Positions 61,648-64,000 of a stretch of 64,000 bases of DNA are shown here, in pieces; position 1 is the stretch's first letter; every line of letters starts with the position of its first letter. Below the pieces are notes generated by a model. That model searched no databases and was not told the origin of the DNA. It saw nothing but the letters and a program-made list of their open reading frames with translations. Position numbers and translations under genes: made by a program. The stretch comes from Lachnospiraceae bacterium 3-1. GTDB taxonomy: Bacteria; Bacillota; Clostridia; Lachnospirales; Lachnospiraceae. The stretch lies in assembly GCA_000403255.2 (NCBI GenBank), contig KE159591.1, positions 145,823-209,822 of the forward strand, given 5' to 3'.

Positions 61648-62505
61648 CTAAAATTTCCTGCTTCCGCCACTGGAGCTGCGCCCTCCGGCCCCCTTGTGCA
61701 CTGTGCTTCTTCCAGCTCCCCCTCCGCTGCTGCCAGAGTTTTCCTTCGGGATATGCCTATGGGTAACAAATTGATTGACCAAGCGGTCTTCTTGCTGCCT
61801 CAGCCTTACGCTTCCATTCTTTTCCATGGGATACCGATACCCGCCAAATTTCAGACGATACGTTCCAATCACAGAAGCGGCAGTGATTCCCCCTGCCACA
61901 ATTGCAAGTAAAGCCGCAATGACTATTTCCATCCGGGTAATGCCCCGATGCCCTTCTTGATAATTGGTAGTCTTTCCAGTATCTTCATCATAGAGATAAT
62001 TATCTCTGGGATTTTCTTCGTCATATGCGGCTTCTACCTCCCACAACATGGCTTTTAATGTAGCTCCATACTGTTCCTGAACAATTTCATCATAACCGGC
62101 ATCCAGAATCTTTTCCTTCCTGTCATCGGTAATGTAGTACATAGCTTCTCCAAAAGCCCGGACTACAATCTCCTGGTTATCCATATCAATTGCACAGATG
62201 ATACCGTCATCCTTTTTTGTAACCTCATCAAACCATGTCTCTGCATAGGTTTCCCCGTCCATGCCCTCTGCATCTTTTGTAGTCACAGCCATGATATCCC
62301 ATCCTGTGACTGTTTCCAATTCTTCTATCTGGCGGCTGATTTCTTTTCCTTCTTCTTCAGTCAAAAGCCCTGCCTGGTCCGTCAACTGCGTGTTGGCCGC
62401 CTGTAACTGTACCGGAAAGAGAAGCACAAAAACTGCCAGAAATAAAACTGTGGACAGCATTCGTGTTCTTCTAACTGGACAAGTTCTCATCTCATGTATG
62501 CTCAT
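61648..62505 (-). CDS. TPM-domain membrane protein (YdjH-like)
   Basis: 285 residues from ATG 62505, which overlaps the upstream stop by four bases and has GGGAGG upstream. A first membrane segment (MLSTVLFLAVFVLLFPVQLQ) leads to an extracytoplasmic TPM domain (QLTDQAGLLTEEEGKEISRQ; DDGIICAIDMDNQEIVVRAF). A second membrane segment near 200 is followed by a Gly/Ser-rich tail (GSSGGGAGRSTVHKGAGGRS). It matches YdjH, a partner of YdjG/YdjI in Bacillus. An imperfect hairpin with no T-run follows at 61619-61645. Confidence 0.85.
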   Translation of the reverse strand: MSIHEMRTCPVRRTRMLSTVLFLAVFVLLFPVQLQAANTQLTDQAGLLTEEEGKEISRQIEELETVTGWDIMAVTTKDAEGMDGETYAETWFDEVTKKDDGIICAIDMDNQEIVVRAFGEAMYYITDDRKEKILDAGYDEIVQEQYGATLKAMLWEVEAAYDEENPRDNYLYDEDTGKTTNYQEGHRGITRMEIVIAALLAIVAGGITAASVIGTYRLKFGGYRYPMEKNGSVRLRQQEDRLVNQFVTHRHIPKENSGSSGGGAGRSTVHKGAGGRSSSGGSRKF

Positions 62506-63500
62506 AAGAAAAACCCTCCCATCAATCCAAGCAGGAATACAGCAAAGGCAACGATACCGCTTAGTATCCACACTTTTTTGTAATCGATGGGGAGCTCCCC
62601 ATATACATTGCCATTTTGTCCATTCATGGAATAGAAATAAATTTTTCCATCCCTGCCCTTATAAGTTACCGTCCACACTGGCAGAAGCATATAATCCCAA
62701 TTTTCTTTCTGGCAGTCCAAACGACAGCTTCGGACAGACAAAGACGTGTATCCATGGACGGTATCACGCAGAATCTTTTCTCCGTATTCCCTGGCCTCTT
62801 CTCCTACTCCTATCTTCAAGTCTTCCTTCTCAATATCCCTCTTTTCTGCCAGAAATCCAGACAAATATCCCATATGGAATTCCTGGGCCTTGCTCATATC
62901 ATAGGGCAGTATTCCTGAGGAAAGTTTGCTGTTTGCTTTTTTTAAGGCGTTTCTAGAAATATCCTCCAAATGAATATCCCCTGTCCGCTCAATCTGGTAT
63001 ACTTTTGTCTCCGTATACTCTGTATCGCCGCTACGCCATATTCTGACATTTCTTCCCTCTGCCTTTAGCTCTCCTTCCATATCCATGTCCACCATCCAAT
63101 AAGGAAAATAGACACCAGAAATTTTTTCAATCTGGCTTTTCTGAAAAAATGCTTTTGGAACAAATTTTTTGCTATGTACATACTCCAAAAATTTCTCTGT
63201 TGCCTGTTTCTTATCAATGGCAAAGGGAATGATTTTGTGAGGCAGATATTCTCCAGACACTCTTCCTGAAAGCACTACAGGATTGTGGCAATAATAGCAA
63301 AAGGATGCTGCTGTGGTATCATCTGTCACAATTTCTGCTCCACAGCTTGGGCATCGATAGACATTTCCTTCCGGCTGCATCTGGTCAAATTCTTCCTGTG
63401 AAAACGCAGAAGTACAGTATTCACATCTGTACTTCTGCGTTCTTGGATTGAATACCAGTTCGCCGTCACAATTTGGGCATTTATAACTGACAACTGCCAT
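62502..63500 (-). CDS. Zinc-ribbon membrane protein (YdjG-like)
   Basis: 332 residues. Two N-terminal zinc ribbons (YKCPNCDGELVFNPRTQKYR with CEYC; YRCPSCGAEIV with CYYC) are followed by a conserved soluble region (YLPHKIIPFAIDKKQATEKF; ISGVYFPYWMVD). A single C-terminal membrane segment follows (VWILSGIVAFAVFLLGLMGG). In B. subtilis YdjG with YdjH recruits PspA to the membrane under envelope stress. Coupled to the YdjH-like gene. Confidence 0.88.
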   Translation of the reverse strand: MAVVSYKCPNCDGELVFNPRTQKYRCEYCTSAFSQEEFDQMQPEGNVYRCPSCGAEIVTDDTTAASFCYYCHNPVVLSGRVSGEYLPHKIIPFAIDKKQATEKFLEYVHSKKFVPKAFFQKSQIEKISGVYFPYWMVDMDMEGELKAEGRNVRIWRSGDTEYTETKVYQIERTGDIHLEDISRNALKKANSKLSSGILPYDMSKAQEFHMGYLSGFLAEKRDIEKEDLKIGVGEEAREYGEKILRDTVHGYTSLSVRSCRLDCQKENWDYMLLPVWTVTYKGRDGKIYFYSMNGQNGNVYGELPIDYKKVWILSGIVAFAVFLLGLMGGFFL

Positions 63501-63546
63501 TTCTTTCTCCTTATAACTCTGGAATCTTTTTGCTCATAATGATACA

Positions 63547-64000
63547 TTATCTTGCTGGTTTTCCGCATTCCGAGCAGAATTTTCCACTGTTTATAGCTCC
63601 ACACTCACAAGTCCATGTACCAAGACGCTCTGGCTTTTGCGCTCCACATTCGGAACAGAATTTCCCATGATTTACATGTCCACAGCTACAGGTCCACTTT
63701 TGCTGCATATTCTGGTTCTGCATCTGCATTTGCTGCATATTTGCCGCGGAAGCTGCACCCATAGCGTTTCCGCCTGCCTGCATTCCAATACCCATACCCA
63801 TAAAGCCTGCCATTGCGCCATTGGCATTGGAACCTGCCGCTTCCAGCCCCCGGGCCATATGTCCCTGAAGATACCCTTCCCGTACGGTAGGGTCACTGAG
63901 CATAGCTCCTTCGTTGCGCATGTTAATGAGCTCTGTTGATTTGTCATCATAGGAAACACTGGCAATTCCCACTGCCTGAATCTCCATGCCCCGCATCCGG
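63547..64000 (-). CDS. C-terminal part of an SPFH-domain zinc-ribbon protein (YdjI-like), cut by window edge
   Basis: About 151 residues are visible; the 5' part lies beyond position 64000. The visible part has the end of the SPFH/virion-core-like domain (MEIQAVGIASVSYDDKSTEL) and a Met/Gln/Gly-rich linker with MQQMQMQNQNMQQ. Two zinc ribbons follow at the C-terminus (CSCGHVNHGKFCSECG; CECGAINSGKFCSECG). This is the architecture of YdjI. First of the three stress-cluster genes in transcription order. Confidence 0.85.
   Translation of the reverse strand, partial: RMRGMEIQAVGIASVSYDDKSTELINMRNEGAMLSDPTVREGYLQGHMARGLEAAGSNANGAMAGFMGMGIGMQAGGNAMGAASAANMQQMQMQNQNMQQKWTCSCGHVNHGKFCSECGAQKPERLGTWTCECGAINSGKFCSECGKPAR

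Noticed and set aside
61563-61769. Small minus-strand frame overlapping the end of the TPM gene
   Set aside because: It overlaps a well-supported gene in another frame and has no ribosome site.

Overview
The window looks like chromosome from a low-GC, spore-forming Firmicute, most likely a gut Lachnospiraceae (Clostridium cluster XIVa, Blautia/Ruminococcus-like). This is inferred from the dipicolinate synthase pair (endospore formation), phosphotransferase (PTS) operons typical of Firmicutes, strong AGGAGG ribosome sites, consensus sigma-A promoters, and mobile genes of types common in that family. Species was not determined. Most genes from 8.6 to 46 kb and from 49.6 kb to the end lie on the minus strand.

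1-8.5 kb is the right-hand part of an integrative element: a Tn916-type integrase and excisionase, an SF3/D5-type replication helicase, small unknown genes, and an intervening GC-richer transposon. That transposon can be bounded exactly at 1364-4918. It has TGT...ACA ends, a 6-bp GTAAAG target duplication on both sides, and four minus-strand genes: zinc-ribbon/HTH protein, DDE transposase, ExeA/TniB-like ATPase, and a small accessory protein. It is a nested, Tn5053/Tn7-like minimal transposon.

8.6-15.4 kb carries two GntR/UTRA regulators, a RelB-PIN toxin-antitoxin pair with a truncated toxin, and a mannose-family PTS operon whose SIS enzymes resemble fructoselysine/glucoselysine-6-phosphate deglycases. 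This suggests use of Amadori (glycated amino acid) compounds. One SIS half-domain is fused to the EIIA domain. 15.4-21.5 kb has a PAP2-like membrane protein and a probable operon hisS-aspS-(HAD-LuxS fusion)-mtnN, joining tRNA charging with the methyl-cycle/AI-2 pathway.

21.6-33.8 kb is a sugar-PTS block: a chemoreceptor, ptsG with its antiterminator and attenuator, larE, ptsI, ptsH (Arg at position 46), and fruR-fruK-fruA. 33.9-46.2 kb is accessory. It holds a secreted repeat/transglutaminase-like protein, an unknown two-gene cassette, a dGTPase-like gene, a metallopeptidase, a second chemoreceptor, a three-gene DUF262/ATPase/unknown cassette resembling defence systems, and a DUF4303 immunity-type gene next to decayed small genes.

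46.4-64 kb has dpaAB behind a candidate SigK promoter, a MATE transporter, a 5'-truncated AAA/nuclease gene, a sigma-like protein without region 4, a thioredoxin-domain YyaL-like protein, PepSY and metallopeptidase genes, and a threonine/lysine operon (ACT protein, hom, a PGM-fold enzyme that may be homoserine kinase, lysC). The end is a YdjI-YdjG-YdjH-like membrane-stress cluster, cut by the window edge. Dispersed palindromic repeats near 15.3, 26.7, 48.0 and 54.4 kb form a small repeat family. No rRNA, tRNA or CRISPR array was recognised.
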